The notes under the pieces are model-generated. The model did not search any database. It saw nothing but the letters and a program-made list of their open reading frames with translations, and was not told the origin of the DNA. A DNA stretch of 64,000 nucleotides from Tubiluchus corallicola (lineage: Eukaryota; Priapulida; Priapulimorpha; Priapulimorphida; Tubiluchidae), in contig JAQGDQ010002369.1 of the NCBI GenBank assembly GCA_030141605.1, forward strand, positions 556,001 through 620,000, written 5' to 3'. Below, piece by piece: positions 29,200-38,793 of the stretch. Within the stretch, counting starts at the first letter, position 1; every line of letters begins with the position of its first letter. A program made the translations under genes and the position numbers.

Positions 29200-30555
29200 A
29201 TGATCGCCGATTTAAACGTAATTCAGGCTCTGGAGAGCGAACTCAGAGCTGATGAAGATCAGTATCTAGAATCTTCAGGGAAAACTTCTCTAAAAGAAAA
29301 CACCGATTTGCCATTGAAAGGCTGGTCCGTAGATGGGACTAAAATGAAAGATGGAGGGACTCTTGTAGAGAAAAAGGGGAATACAATCGTTGTTCGTGCA
29401 GGAACAGACGTAAATGGAGGAGATGATACGGGAAGGACGTTCTTCTACCCATCTCAGCTTGGAGTCCACCTGCAACCGGGACAAAGTTACACACTGTCGG
29501 GAAATCTCAATCCTCCCGTCGATATGTCGAACCCTCAAGCGGTTCAAGAGTTCAAAGAGCGGATTTCTATGAACCTTTATGACTCAAACGGTAGGGAAAT
29601 CCCTGCAACGATCACTCTGAGTCCAGACGGTAAATCGTTCACGGCAAAATTCAACATTCCTAAAGGCTTTACACCGCTTAAACTTTCCATCGAAAACTAT
29701 AAGGGAAGCGACTACAGCGTTGGTTTTTCCAACTTGCAGTTCGACGGTGGTTCGGGCCCTTCTAAAACGATTGCTCAGTTGGCCAAAGAACTTTTGAAAG
29801 ATCTCGCTCCTTTGAAGGAAGAGACGAAAAGACTGTTGAAAGAACTTTCTGCGAAAGTGGAAAAATTGAATCAAGAGATCGCAGCCTATAACAAGATGCC
29901 CAGCAATACAAAAGCAGCCTATAACAAGATGCCCAGCAATACAAAAGCAGAATATGACGAGAAAGAGCAGGCCTATCAAAAGCTGGAAACAGATGAGCAG
30001 AACCTTCTCATTAACGGCAGAAACAAAGATGAGAAGGCTCTATTAGGTTTCCTTAATTTGGAAAAAGATTTAGGGCGGGTGCCTAAAGATGCTGAGCAGT
30101 CACTCGGAAAAATCGCCCAGTGGATTGTGGACAATAAGGTGATGAAAAAGCTTCCTCCTTATTCTCCACTAGCACCTCCACAATTTCCTCAGAGTCCCCC
30201 GGCAAATGCTGGATCAGGGATGACTGATAAAGAGGAGTGGCAATCGTTGGAGAGCAATCCCGTAGTTATGAATGACATTACGAGCGCTCTGGCTCAATAT
30301 AAGAGTCTATTGGATCAATACAATCAGGGAAAAATCTCTTGGACAGATCTTCAGACAGCACGGAGCAAAATCTTTGATAACTTGAATCAATCGATCAGAA
30401 CGATCATTGGGAATGGTCCTATTTCCAAGGATTACGATTCATCACATCAAACCCAGTATGCTTCACACATTAGCTTCCTGTTAGCAAACATTCTAAAAGA
30501 TAAAAATGTTGCAGCAGCAGGACTACTTCATGCCTCCAAAGCAGCCATCCAATAA
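29200..30555 (+). CDS. beta-sandwich and coiled-coil protein, hypothetical
   Basis: The 451-aa product has no signal peptide. Residues ~60-185 look like a carbohydrate-binding beta sandwich (QLGVHLQPGQSYTLSG, ISMNLYDSNGREIPAT, YSVGFSNLQFDGG). Residues ~190-290 are a charged coiled coil (LKEETKRLLKELSAKVEKL). Inside it an 11-residue unit, AAYNKMPSNTK, is duplicated in tandem at the DNA level (33 bp, 29881-29946). A proline-rich linker PPYSPLAPPQFPQSPP follows, then a helical end. GGGGGTAAGG precedes ATG 29200. The stop overlaps the next frame, so it may be the first part of a larger interrupted protein. Confidence 0.6.
   Translation: MIADLNVIQALESELRADEDQYLESSGKTSLKENTDLPLKGWSVDGTKMKDGGTLVEKKGNTIVVRAGTDVNGGDDTGRTFFYPSQLGVHLQPGQSYTLSGNLNPPVDMSNPQAVQEFKERISMNLYDSNGREIPATITLSPDGKSFTAKFNIPKGFTPLKLSIENYKGSDYSVGFSNLQFDGGSGPSKTIAQLAKELLKDLAPLKEETKRLLKELSAKVEKLNQEIAAYNKMPSNTKAAYNKMPSNTKAEYDEKEQAYQKLETDEQNLLINGRNKDEKALLGFLNLEKDLGRVPKDAEQSLGKIAQWIVDNKVMKKLPPYSPLAPPQFPQSPPANAGSGMTDKEEWQSLESNPVVMNDITSALAQYKSLLDQYNQGKISWTDLQTARSKIFDNLNQSIRTIIGNGPISKDYDSSHQTQYASHISFLLANILKDKNVAAAGLLHASKAAIQ
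29881..29946 (+). repeat. two tandem 33-bp in-frame repeats
   Basis: Two identical 33-bp units encode AAYNKMPSNTK twice within the coiled-coil part of the protein. Being a multiple of three, copy changes would only alter length. Confidence 0.85.
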
Positions 30556-31027
30556 TCAGTTGAAAGATGGATATGACAAGGGACTAACATTAGATCCCAA
30601 TCAAAAGAACACACAGACCATCAATATGATCAAGGGGCATACTTATCTGGTCTATGGATATGTAGATCCGAATGGTTCCATTACGATTAAAGGAGCAGGT
30701 GTTGGAGATGGTTTTGCACAGTCCACAAACGGAATTTACAACGAGAAAGGAGAGCAAGCGCGATTCTTCTGGGTTACAGCTCAAAAAACAGGCCCCGTCA
30801 CTGTTACTTTAACTGCTTCTAAAGAAGGCTCATCGACTTTTAGGCATATTGGTGTAGAAGATCTGACTGCAAAAGGAATTGATGTATCCACAGCCGCAGG
30901 AAAAGCTGCTGCGATGACAGAAGGAGAACAACTCCTTCCTCCGGAGAACAACTCCTTCCTCCGGAGAACAACTCCTTCCTCCGGAGAACAACTCCTTCCT
31001 CCGGAGAACAACTCCTTCCTCCAATGA
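30530..31027 (+). CDS. beta-sandwich protein ending in a 20-bp repeat tract, upstream part of a split gene
   Basis: About 165 aa starting at ATG 30530, which has AGGA seven bases upstream; ATG 30506 in the same frame lacks a site. The body has a carbohydrate-binding-like beta pattern (GHTYLVYGYVDPNGSITIKG, FFWVTAQKTGPVTVTLTAS). The end is encoded by five exact 20-bp repeats and then a TGA that overlaps the ATG of the next frame. Because 20 is not a multiple of three, the copy number decides whether this frame stops here or runs on into the GH16-like part. In the present five-copy state it stops. Confidence 0.55.
   Translation: MPPKQPSNNQLKDGYDKGLTLDPNQKNTQTINMIKGHTYLVYGYVDPNGSITIKGAGVGDGFAQSTNGIYNEKGEQARFFWVTAQKTGPVTVTLTASKEGSSTFRHIGVEDLTAKGIDVSTAAGKAAAMTEGEQLLPPENNSFLRRTTPSSGEQLLPPENNSFLQ
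30923..31022 (+). repeat. five perfect 20-bp tandem repeats at a frame junction
   Basis: The unit GGAGAACAACTCCTTCCTCC occurs five times without mismatch or spacer. Each copy shifts the frame by two bases. With one copy fewer (or two more) the upstream and downstream frames would be continuous over about 660 codons; with five they are separated by a TGA/ATG overlap. This is the layout of a slippage-controlled switch. Confidence 0.9.
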
Positions 31028-32505
31028 TGGTAACAGGTTATCAGGCAATCGGGCATTTCCCACAGATCGAGAAAAAACTGGAGACTGGTGACAACCTGCT
31101 CGATGGGGGAATTTCATTCCAAGATAATGTCGATCAATCGCCAGGTGGAACAGCTGGACATCCCTACTGGTATCTACCTCCAGGAGATGGCACAGAAATC
31201 GTCAACGGATTAAACGGAGCACATAATTTGATGCTTCCTCCGGGTGCGAACCCATCGACGAATTCCATGGTTCCGGTTCCAGCAGGTGATTATCAATACA
31301 GCTTTGATGTACCTCCGGGAACAACAGGAAAAGTCCGTATCGACTTTTCTGGATCTGTTCAGAATACCAATGGGAAGATTCCAAAGTCATCTTTCGAAGT
31401 AACGATCCAACCGGGACAGACCCATTACGTAGTCAACATTCCAAAATCAGCCTTTCCACAACCACAAAGTGCACTAGCGAACTATAGACCGAATATTGGA
31501 ATTTACAATGAAGGGAATACCAAAGTACTCGTTGAAAACTCCAAACTCGTTCCAAATCCATCCAATCCATCAGAAGCACAAGGAATCTATGATGCGATCA
31601 ATCGGGTGAATCCGTACAACCCTGACAGTCCATGGTATGGAAAAGATGCTTACAGTAAAAGTTATAACTTTGCGGGTGGAAATGTCGACCAGGACTGGGG
31701 CATCATTACTACAGGTAATGGAATGTTATCGCCAGATCCCAACTTGACAAAAGCGACTGATAAAGGGATCGAGATTTCCAATAAGAGAAATGCAGATGGA
31801 ACGTTCAGCAACGGCGGGATCGAAGGAACCCATATGATCCCTGGAGGAAGAGACTTTAGTATTTCAGTCTCATTTACAGCAAAGACCAGTGATCCAAACT
31901 ATAAACCAACATTAGCCCTATGGACCTATGGTGAAACGCAGAAAGGTTTCGACAACCCGAACACCTATACGATGGGATCTGGTATGGACAAGATCTCCGA
32001 GCTCGATATCGAGTATGGTTCTAATTCGGGAGATGGATCGATCAAAGATGGATCCTATGTCCGAAATGGTTCCTATACCGGGTTTAATGATGGTGGGCAT
32101 AATGAGCATCTTCCACTTAAGCCGGGAACGAGTACGCCAGACTGGTCGAAAGCTCCGGTTAACGTCTGGGATGGAAAGCCCCATACGATGACGCTTAGCG
32201 GAACCTATGATAAAAACGGCGATCTGATTGTTACGAGAGAAATCGATGGTAAACCGATTGGACAGCCACAGAACCTGGGACATATTGTTCTTAGTGATCA
32301 GACAATGAGATTTGGAATTGAGAATCCGACCTGGAACGGAGCATCTCAGGGAAAATCAGCAGCTAGTGCCAGTGTCGATGTCACGAGTGCAAAAGTATTA
32401 GAGGGGCCTCAGCTTTATACACCGCCTTCTCTCGATACGACCGACTGGGCATGGTACGCTTCAGGAAGCAATAGCTACACGCCTTTTCCGGGCAGCGAAC
32501 AATAA
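31024..32505 (+). CDS. GH16-like glucanase/lectin domain protein, downstream part of a split gene
   Basis: The 493-aa frame has an N-terminal beta-sandwich (~70-170, DYQYSFDVPPGTTGKVRIDF) and a C-terminal jelly-roll (~200-470). The latter contains KISELDIEYG with E326-x-D-x-E330, the catalytic pattern of glycoside hydrolase family 16, and downstream WDGKPHTMTLSGTYDKNGDL with DGKPIGQP, as in GH16 lichenases and laminarinases. No signal peptide is present in this frame or upstream, so export would need another route. The ATG overlaps the preceding TGA (ATGA), permitting reinitiation. Activity is inferred from the motif only. Confidence 0.55.
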   Translation: MMVTGYQAIGHFPQIEKKLETGDNLLDGGISFQDNVDQSPGGTAGHPYWYLPPGDGTEIVNGLNGAHNLMLPPGANPSTNSMVPVPAGDYQYSFDVPPGTTGKVRIDFSGSVQNTNGKIPKSSFEVTIQPGQTHYVVNIPKSAFPQPQSALANYRPNIGIYNEGNTKVLVENSKLVPNPSNPSEAQGIYDAINRVNPYNPDSPWYGKDAYSKSYNFAGGNVDQDWGIITTGNGMLSPDPNLTKATDKGIEISNKRNADGTFSNGGIEGTHMIPGGRDFSISVSFTAKTSDPNYKPTLALWTYGETQKGFDNPNTYTMGSGMDKISELDIEYGSNSGDGSIKDGSYVRNGSYTGFNDGGHNEHLPLKPGTSTPDWSKAPVNVWDGKPHTMTLSGTYDKNGDLIVTREIDGKPIGQPQNLGHIVLSDQTMRFGIENPTWNGASQGKSAASASVDVTSAKVLEGPQLYTPPSLDTTDWAWYASGSNSYTPFPGSEQ

Positions 32506-32577
32506 ATTCGATGATGGGCCGCTTGAAAAAAGCGGCCCTTCTGTTATTCTGTTTGGGAATCAAATCAAAGGGCCCAA

Positions 32578-33552
32578 ATGGACTTCGATCACATCATCGG
32601 CAATGAACCGATCAAAGCTTCCTTAAAAACTGCTCTGGCCGCGCAAAGCCTTCCCAATACACTTTTATTTGCAGGACCTGACGGGATAGGAAAGGGACTC
32701 TTTGCAACAACTCTGGCTGTATTGTTAATGGGAACTGAGCAAAACAGAGAATTGACCGAACACAAAGTCTCGCAAGGCAATCATCCTGATCTTCATGAGT
32801 ATTTTCCAGAAGGAAAAGCACAAATGCATAGCATACAATCGATGAGGGAACTGATCGGAGAAGTAGGGAAAGCCCCTTTTGAAGGGCGATCGAAAGTGTT
32901 TATCATTCATGATGCAGACCGAATGCTCCCTACCTCGGCTAATGCTCTCTTGAAGACTCTTGAAGAGCCTACATTGGACAGCTATATCATTCTTCTGACG
33001 AGTAGCGCATCGGAACTTCTTCCTACTATTGTATCGAGATGCCGAACATTCAGTTTTTCTCATGTTCCCGAAGATCAGATAGCTTCCTATTTGGCCCAAG
33101 AGCATCAAAAGACGATGGAACAGGCACAGCTGATTGCAAAGATGGCGCATGGCTCGATGGCCAAGGCTATTGAGATGATCCAGCATCCGGAACAGGACGA
33201 GAAACGGCATGTCCTCTTTGAAATATTGAAGAAGGCTCCTATGGGCTATTCCGATCTCCACCAGATCCTGGGACGACTGGAAAGTCTGTATGAAAAGGTC
33301 GGCGAGCGAAAAGAGATCGAGGTTCTTCTTTCCCAGATTCTGATGTGGTATCGGGACCTGCATCTTTTGAATACCGGTGGAGATCCCAAAGGCCTTTATT
33401 TCTCTGAATCGCAAAAAGTCGATCGGCAGTCTCTTTTGCCCATGCCTAAAATCATGAAGGCAGTCGATGAGTCCCGCTTGGGATTTGAGAGGGGACTCAA
33501 ACTGTCCGCCTGTTTTGAGAAACTCTTTTTCGATCTCGGCTTGGTTTTTTAA
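32578..33552 (+). CDS. holB: DNA polymerase III delta' subunit
   Basis: HolB is part of the clamp-loader complex. The 324-aa product has the Walker A LLFAGPDGIGKGLFA, sensor region LLKTLEEPTLDSYIILLTS, and SRCRTFSF. The C-terminal helical domain is divergent, as is usual. It is the last gene of the DUF721-gyrB-gyrA-tmk-holB series, displaced from tmk by the kynB/GH16-like insertion. The start ATG at 32578 has AAAGGGCCC, a weak site. Confidence 0.9.
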   Translation: MDFDHIIGNEPIKASLKTALAAQSLPNTLLFAGPDGIGKGLFATTLAVLLMGTEQNRELTEHKVSQGNHPDLHEYFPEGKAQMHSIQSMRELIGEVGKAPFEGRSKVFIIHDADRMLPTSANALLKTLEEPTLDSYIILLTSSASELLPTIVSRCRTFSFSHVPEDQIASYLAQEHQKTMEQAQLIAKMAHGSMAKAIEMIQHPEQDEKRHVLFEILKKAPMGYSDLHQILGRLESLYEKVGERKEIEVLLSQILMWYRDLHLLNTGGDPKGLYFSESQKVDRQSLLPMPKIMKAVDESRLGFERGLKLSACFEKLFFDLGLVF

Positions 33553-33601
33553 CCATCAAGTAATATGATCTGCCGCCATTCAATCATCCAGGAGAAGGAA
33601 T

Positions 33602-34027
33602 ATGGGTTTTCAGGTTTATTTTCCTCAGCCCTATCAGATAGGTAGAAGCCTCTTTAACGATCTATCTGTGATCAGTCAGTCAGTAGTCCAAAGGACAGGC
33701 CGGGCTATTAATCTTAGGATCAGCGATCAATTTGGAAGAGCTGAGCCTATTGATGATTTTTGGATCAACGAAGACGGGTTTGAAAGAGTTGAACCTATTG
33801 ATGGCTATTGGGACAGGCCTGGAGCTGAGCCTGTTGATGATCCTGGGATCAGTGAAGAAGTAATCCAACGGGCAGAAGAGGTCTTTAGGAATGGCACGTT
33901 TAAAACGTGCTCCCCCGAAGAGCGTAGGGCTGTCCATCTTGCAGCTGATCGTCTCTATGGACAAATGGATCCTGATGAGTATAAGCAGAGAGCATCCCAA
34001 TGGTTTCTCTTCGTCAGAGGTAGGTGA
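33602..34027 (+). CDS. small protein with EPID repeats, hypothetical
   Basis: The 141-aa product begins after a clear AGGAGAAGG. It contains three degenerate repeats in its middle, RAEPIDDFWINEDGF, RVEPIDGYWDRPG and GAEPVDDPGISEE, visible also at the DNA level (GAGCCTATTGATGA and variants). The last third is helical and charged. No family recognised, no signal or membrane segment. It lies between holB and nadK. Confidence 0.6.
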   Translation: MGFQVYFPQPYQIGRSLFNDLSVISQSVVQRTGRAINLRISDQFGRAEPIDDFWINEDGFERVEPIDGYWDRPGAEPVDDPGISEEVIQRAEEVFRNGTFKTCSPEERRAVHLAADRLYGQMDPDEYKQRASQWFLFVRGR

Positions 34028-34182
34028 TTTTTTCTCCCCATTTCTCCTCTATAAAAGAGGTAAATTAGCGCATGTGCAAGACAGTCAATAGGTTCCTTTT
34101 AAGGGCTTTTTTCATAGAGAAATAGGGCTTAGCAATAAAGGGGAAAATTGTTAAAATGGAACCTAAGAAGGGGAGGTAACCC

Positions 34183-34287
34183 ATGGCTTTTTTAACAAAA
34201 ATCTTCATAGAGCCCTTAGAGAAATTAGGATTCTTGCTGATTGAAGCTGGTTTCCCTAACGGAGCTTACCCGACCAACCGAGCTTAG
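34183..34287 (+). CDS. possible 34-aa protein
   Basis: ATG 34183 follows GGGGAGGTAACCC, one of the best ribosome binding sites in the window, and TAAAAT lies about 25 bases before. The product is amphipathic ([19 protein letters not shown]). Its last 32 bp overlap the 3' end of nadK on the other strand. It is too short to judge by composition; the upstream 150 bp hold no other gene. Confidence 0.35.
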   Translation: MAFLTKIFIEPLEKLGFLLIEAGFPNGAYPTNRA

Positions 34288-35095
34288 TCCTCAGGGTCGC
34301 GTAGTAATCATGACGTAGGAGGTTCACAAGCTTGAACCTTCTATCGCTTTTTTTCACCCGAAAGATCTGTCCTGTTTTCATCATAAAATGATCAAACCCG
34401 TCGGCTCTCACTTCGATAGGGTCATATTCGTTAAGGTATTGAATCTGAAGCTCATGCTCCGCCGTGAGGACAATGGGGCGGTTTGAGATGGTATGCGGGC
34501 AGATAGGTGTGATTACGAAGGCTTCCAGGTTGGGGCTCAGAATAGGCCCTCCGGCGGCCAGAGAATAAGCCGTGGAGCCGTTCGGAGTAGAAATGATGAT
34601 CCCATCCGCTTTAAAAGTGTTCAGATAGATGCCATCGACGTGAATGGCAAGCTCGATGAGGCTCTGATTGGCAGCTCTATGGAAGACCATGTCATTCACA
34701 GCATGGTAGACATTTCCATCATCCTTAGTCCCTTCAAGCATCAGCCGATTTTCGATCTTGTAAGAGCCTTTGATCAGATTGGTCAGGCTGGGATAGATGT
34801 CTGAAATCGGGATATCTGCCATGAAGCCCAGGTGGCCGAGATTGATGCCGATGATAGCCGCATCGATGTCGCCAAACCGGTAGGAAAGACGGAGGATTGT
34901 TCCATCTCCACCCATGGTAATCAGGAAATTGATGTGCTTCCGATCGATGCTCGACATAGGCTTTGCGCCTATATTCGGGGCTTTTTCATCTTCTGCGACT
35001 ACAATGATACCCTGAGCAGTCAAAAATTCCTGGATCCCCTTGGCAAGATCGAAGGACTGTTTTTTCTTTTCATTGGGAAATAACGCGATGATCAT
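34256..35095 (-). CDS. nadK: NAD kinase
   Basis: NadK makes NADP from NAD. The 279-aa product has the GGDG motif in [16 protein letters not shown], the NAD-site [21 protein letters not shown], and [12 protein letters not shown]. Full length. The start overlaps the end of dxs by 26 bp, so it is the last gene of the minus-strand xseA-xseB-dxs-nadK operon. Confidence 0.95.
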   Translation of the reverse strand: MIIALFPNEKKKQSFDLAKGIQEFLTAQGIIVVAEDEKAPNIGAKPMSSIDRKHINFLITMGGDGTILRLSYRFGDIDAAIIGINLGHLGFMADIPISDIYPSLTNLIKGSYKIENRLMLEGTKDDGNVYHAVNDMVFHRAANQSLIELAIHVDGIYLNTFKADGIIISTPNGSTAYSLAAGGPILSPNLEAFVITPICPHTISNRPIVLTAEHELQIQYLNEYDPIEVRADGFDHFMMKTGQIFRVKKSDRRFKLVNLLRHDYYATLRTKLGWSGKLR

Positions 35096-36983
35096 TAGCC
35101 GGCTCTTTCTTTAATTCAAACTGATTCAGGATTTCTTTGGCAATAGAAGGAGCGTCTAGACCCAATTCTTTATGAAGATCTTTTCTTGATCCATGTTGAA
35201 CGAAAGCATCAGGGATCCCAAAATTGAGGATATGATTTGTGAAGTGATTCCGGACGCAGAAATGATTGAAAATCATTCCAAGTCCGGCCTGGACCGAGTG
35301 TTCTTCAATCGTCGCTACAAAAGGATGCGTGCTCAAGAGCTCGCAGAAAAGATCGGCATCGAGAGGTTTGATAAAAACAGGATCGACAATCGTCGGATGG
35401 ATATCCTGTTTTTCGAGAATCTTTTTTACTTCGATCGCTGTGTGGTACATATGCCCGAGGGGAATCAATAGAAGATCTTTCCCCTGGCAGAGAACCTCAG
35501 CCCGTCCCAGTTTTCTTTTTTGCACGGGTAGACTAGGCTCTTCAGTAGCCATGTTGGGATACCGGATTGTTACAGGTCTTTCCCAATCGAAGGCACTTTC
35601 CAGCAGTTCTTTCATCACATGGCCGTCACGGGGCTGCGTGATCACCATGTTGGGCATCGAGTTGAGAAAGGCAATTTCATAGATTCCATGGTGAGTCGAT
35701 CCATCTGGGCCTGAGATGAATGCACGATCGAGGGCAAAAACTACAGGAAGTTCCTGCAGGCAGACATCCTGGAAAAGATTATCGAGAGCTCTTTGAATGA
35801 AAGTGGCGTAAACGGAAGCGACAACTTTCATCTTCTTTCCATAGGCGATTCCTCCAGCATAGGTGACAGCGTGTCCTTCAGCGATTCCGACATCGATGCA
35901 TCGTTCAGGGAACTGTTTCATGAAATCAGTCAAACAGGATCCAGCCGGCATGGCAGGGGTAACAGCAACAAGAGAAGGATCGTTCTCGGCCATTTTCAAT
36001 AGCTGTTTTCCGAATATTTTAGGAAAGGTAGGTTTGGGAGACGGACTGGGAAGAAACTTGCCGCTACAGAGATCGAAAGGTTTGACTCCATGATAGGGAG
36101 TAGGATTTTGAATAGCGATAGGCATGCCCTTTCCCTTGACTGTCATGACATGGACCAGGACTGGGCTTTGGGTATCTTTTAGAGCTGTAAAGGTGTCGAT
36201 GAGCTTTTTGATGTCATGGCCATCGATAGGGCCGACATAAGTAAGTCCAAATTCTTCAAAGAAGGGGGCAGGACTGACGAGATTTTTCATCGATTCGGTG
36301 ATTTTTTGTCCCCCTTCAGCAAGAAGTCGGCCAGCTCCTGGAATTTTAGAAACTAATGTTTGGAGTTCTTTGTAGACCTTGTTCGAAATAGGATTGGAAA
36401 GAAGGCGGCTGAGCACGTTCTTGATATTGCCGACATTTTCTGAGATCGACATTTCGTTATCATTGAGGACACAGATGAAACGTGACAGATCTTTGGGAAC
36501 ATTATTGAGGGCTTCTAAAGTGAGACCGCATGTCAGAGTGGCATCGCCCAAAATAGGCAGGACGTGCTCGCTTCTCCCTGAGAGGTCCCTGTTTTTTGCG
36601 ACCCCGAGAGCAAGAGAGAATGCTGTGCCCGCATGGCCGGCAAAGAAATGGTCGTGTTCCGACTCTTTGGGATGGCAAAATCCACAGAGGCCTTTGTACT
36701 GCCGGATTTGTTCAAATCGGTCATTTCTTCCTGTCAGGAGTTTGTGGGGGTAGCTTTGATGGCTGACATCGAAAATGAACTTATCCTTCGGAGAATCGAA
36801 AACATAATGAAGAGCGAGGGTTAATTCGACGATTCCCAGATTCGAGGAAAGATGCCCTCCATTGACTGAAAGGACTTCGATGATTCTTTGGCGGATTTCT
36901 TCTGCGAGCTTGAGCAGCTGTTTTAGATCAAGCTCGTTAACGTCCGCAGGTTGCTGGATTTGGCTTAGAATAGGAAACCGCAT
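35070..36983 (-). CDS. dxs: 1-deoxy-D-xylulose-5-phosphate synthase
   Basis: Dxs starts the MEP isoprenoid pathway from pyruvate and glyceraldehyde-3-phosphate. The 637-aa product has [16 protein letters not shown], the ThDP motif GDATLTCG...[11 protein letters not shown], and [15 protein letters not shown]. Its start shares a base with the xseB stop. The products feed the prenyl tail used by MenA. The neighbours xseB, xseA and tpiA are the same as in C. trachomatis (CT328-331, from memory). Confidence 0.96.
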   Translation of the reverse strand: MRFPILSQIQQPADVNELDLKQLLKLAEEIRQRIIEVLSVNGGHLSSNLGIVELTLALHYVFDSPKDKFIFDVSHQSYPHKLLTGRNDRFEQIRQYKGLCGFCHPKESEHDHFFAGHAGTAFSLALGVAKNRDLSGRSEHVLPILGDATLTCGLTLEALNNVPKDLSRFICVLNDNEMSISENVGNIKNVLSRLLSNPISNKVYKELQTLVSKIPGAGRLLAEGGQKITESMKNLVSPAPFFEEFGLTYVGPIDGHDIKKLIDTFTALKDTQSPVLVHVMTVKGKGMPIAIQNPTPYHGVKPFDLCSGKFLPSPSPKPTFPKIFGKQLLKMAENDPSLVAVTPAMPAGSCLTDFMKQFPERCIDVGIAEGHAVTYAGGIAYGKKMKVVASVYATFIQRALDNLFQDVCLQELPVVFALDRAFISGPDGSTHHGIYEIAFLNSMPNMVITQPRDGHVMKELLESAFDWERPVTIRYPNMATEEPSLPVQKRKLGRAEVLCQGKDLLLIPLGHMYHTAIEVKKILEKQDIHPTIVDPVFIKPLDADLFCELLSTHPFVATIEEHSVQAGLGMIFNHFCVRNHFTNHILNFGIPDAFVQHGSRKDLHKELGLDAPSIAKEILNQFELKKEPANDHRVISQ

Positions 36984-37264
36984 TAAAAGGGTGCTTCCCC
37001 ACCAGTCTCAGCTCCATGCCGGGGCATAAAAGGTTCGGTCTTCGGTTTTTGATCTTCAGTAAGGTTTAATTCTTTAGCTCTGTTTTTGAGGAGCTGTTCA
37101 ATTTTTTGCTCTGCATTGGTCAAACGCTTGCTGCACTTGACGATCAGTTGATCTGCCTCTTCAAAAAGCTTGAGAGAATCTTCCAGTGAGATGGTCTGAG
37201 AATTCATCTCTTCCAGAATTTTTTCTAAGCGATCAAATGATGTTTCAAATGTTTGTTCTTCCAT
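36983..37264 (-). CDS. xseB: exodeoxyribonuclease VII small subunit
   Basis: The 93-aa product has the XseB helices [29 protein letters not shown] and [12 protein letters not shown], followed by a ~25-residue acidic, proline-containing tail. It forms exonuclease VII with the XseA protein encoded immediately upstream; start and stop codons overlap by one base on both sides. Confidence 0.93.
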   Translation of the reverse strand: MEEQTFETSFDRLEKILEEMNSQTISLEDSLKLFEEADQLIVKCSKRLTNAEQKIEQLLKNRAKELNLTEDQKPKTEPFMPRHGAETGGEAPF

Positions 37265-38679
37265 TAGTTTATCTCCTCGATTGTGGCTGTAAAGGAACCA
37301 TCGTAAACTTTAGCCCTGATTTTTTGATTCTTCTCTATATCCTTAGTGGAGAGAATAATCGATGAATCCTTTTCGGAAAAGAGAATGCTGTATCCTTTCT
37401 TCAATAGGTTTTTCGGATCCAATGATCGAAGATGGGAAACAAGGGAGGTCAGCTTCTCTTTTTTTCGGTCCAGGATCGATTTCATTTTAATGATCACTTC
37501 CTTCCTTAAAGACTGAGAATCAAACTTTTCTTTTTGAATATTGAAATGACTGCGCATCCCTTCGTCTAGGCGTGTTTGGTAGAGTCTTAACTTCTGTTGG
37601 TAATTGGCTATTTGCGTTGAGGGTTGGTGCGCATTCAATTGTCCCCTGAAGGAGATTATCTGGTTTTTTTGGACCTCCAGCATATGTTTGATTTGGAGGT
37701 TCAGTGTCGACTTGAACTCGTCGATTTGCTGCATGTACTGTCCTAAAAGAGCATCTGAGGAAGAAAAAACATTTTGGCGGACTAGCGAGCGGACCTTCTC
37801 TCGGTTCTGATGGACCTTTGTTTTGAGGTTTGATTCGATTCTTTTCGATGCGGTATCCAGAAATTTAAGGAGCTGTTCTCTTTCTTTAATAACGATTTCC
37901 GCAGCAGCAGAAGGAGTGGGGGCGCGGACATCGGCAACGAGATCTGCAATCGATGTATCCGTCTCATGGCCCACAGCAGAAATGACAGGAATGCGGGACT
38001 CGAAGATTGCTCTTGCGACGATCTCTTCATTAAACGCCCAAAGATCTTCGATGCTTCCACCGCCTCTTCCTACAATAAGGACATCGGCCAGATCATATTG
38101 GTTCATTTGTTCGATTGCCTGAGCGATTTCTTCGGCAGCTCCTTCGCCCTGAACTTTGACGGGATTCAAAATGAGATGAAAAGAGGAGAAACGTCTTTTC
38201 AGAACATGAAGAACGTCTTGGATCACAGCACCGGTCGGGCTGGTGACCATCCCGATCCGTTTGGGAAGGTGGGGCAGTTTTTTCTTTTTTTCAGGAGAAA
38301 ACCATCCCCGCATTTTCAATTCTTCTTTTAACTTGTGGAGTTTTAAAAGAAGTTCGCCACCCCCTAATAGTTCCATTTCCCGAACGACGATCTGATAATT
38401 TCCGCGAGGGGCATAGACATTGAGCTGTCCTCGAACCGTGACCTGGTCTCCTTCTTTGGGAATCCGAGTCAATTTCGAAGCATTTCCCCGGAACATAACG
38501 GCCGAGATTTGTGAAGAGGAATCTTTCAGGCTGAAATAAATATGGCCTGATGCCTGGCGTTTGAGGTTGCTGATTTCGCCTTGTACGGCAAGGACGGGGA
38601 AAAACTTTTCTAAGTTTGATTTGATCTGGAAGGTGATCTCAGAGACTGTAAGAACTTTATTGAGAGTCATTGTGGACAT
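37264..38679 (-). CDS. xseA: exodeoxyribonuclease VII large subunit
   Basis: XseA is the catalytic subunit of exonuclease VII, which degrades single-stranded DNA. The 471-aa product has the N-terminal OB fold ([20 protein letters not shown]), the catalytic domain ([57 protein letters not shown]) and a long coiled coil. ATG 38670 (MTLNK) is an alternative start three codons in. First gene of its operon. Confidence 0.95.
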   Translation of the reverse strand: MSTMTLNKVLTVSEITFQIKSNLEKFFPVLAVQGEISNLKRQASGHIYFSLKDSSSQISAVMFRGNASKLTRIPKEGDQVTVRGQLNVYAPRGNYQIVVREMELLGGGELLLKLHKLKEELKMRGWFSPEKKKKLPHLPKRIGMVTSPTGAVIQDVLHVLKRRFSSFHLILNPVKVQGEGAAEEIAQAIEQMNQYDLADVLIVGRGGGSIEDLWAFNEEIVARAIFESRIPVISAVGHETDTSIADLVADVRAPTPSAAAEIVIKEREQLLKFLDTASKRIESNLKTKVHQNREKVRSLVRQNVFSSSDALLGQYMQQIDEFKSTLNLQIKHMLEVQKNQIISFRGQLNAHQPSTQIANYQQKLRLYQTRLDEGMRSHFNIQKEKFDSQSLRKEVIIKMKSILDRKKEKLTSLVSHLRSLDPKNLLKKGYSILFSEKDSSIILSTKDIEKNQKIRAKVYDGSFTATIEEIN

Positions 38680-38793
38680 GACCTATTCACACGCATAAAA
38701 AAAATTGAGAAGATCTATCCTAAAGGATATACTAAAACCTTGCAAATCTCTCTTTTTCTGAGATATCATAATTGGCTAAGAAAGAATTTTTTT

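Noticed and set aside
30923-31022. CRISPR-like array
   Set aside because: The 20-bp units are directly adjacent without spacers and lie inside coding sequence, so this is a tandem repeat.
30781-31117. Minus-strand frames through the 20-bp repeats (91 and 95 codons)
   Set aside because: They exist only because the repeat is open in all frames; there is no ribosome binding site and no similarity outside the repeat.
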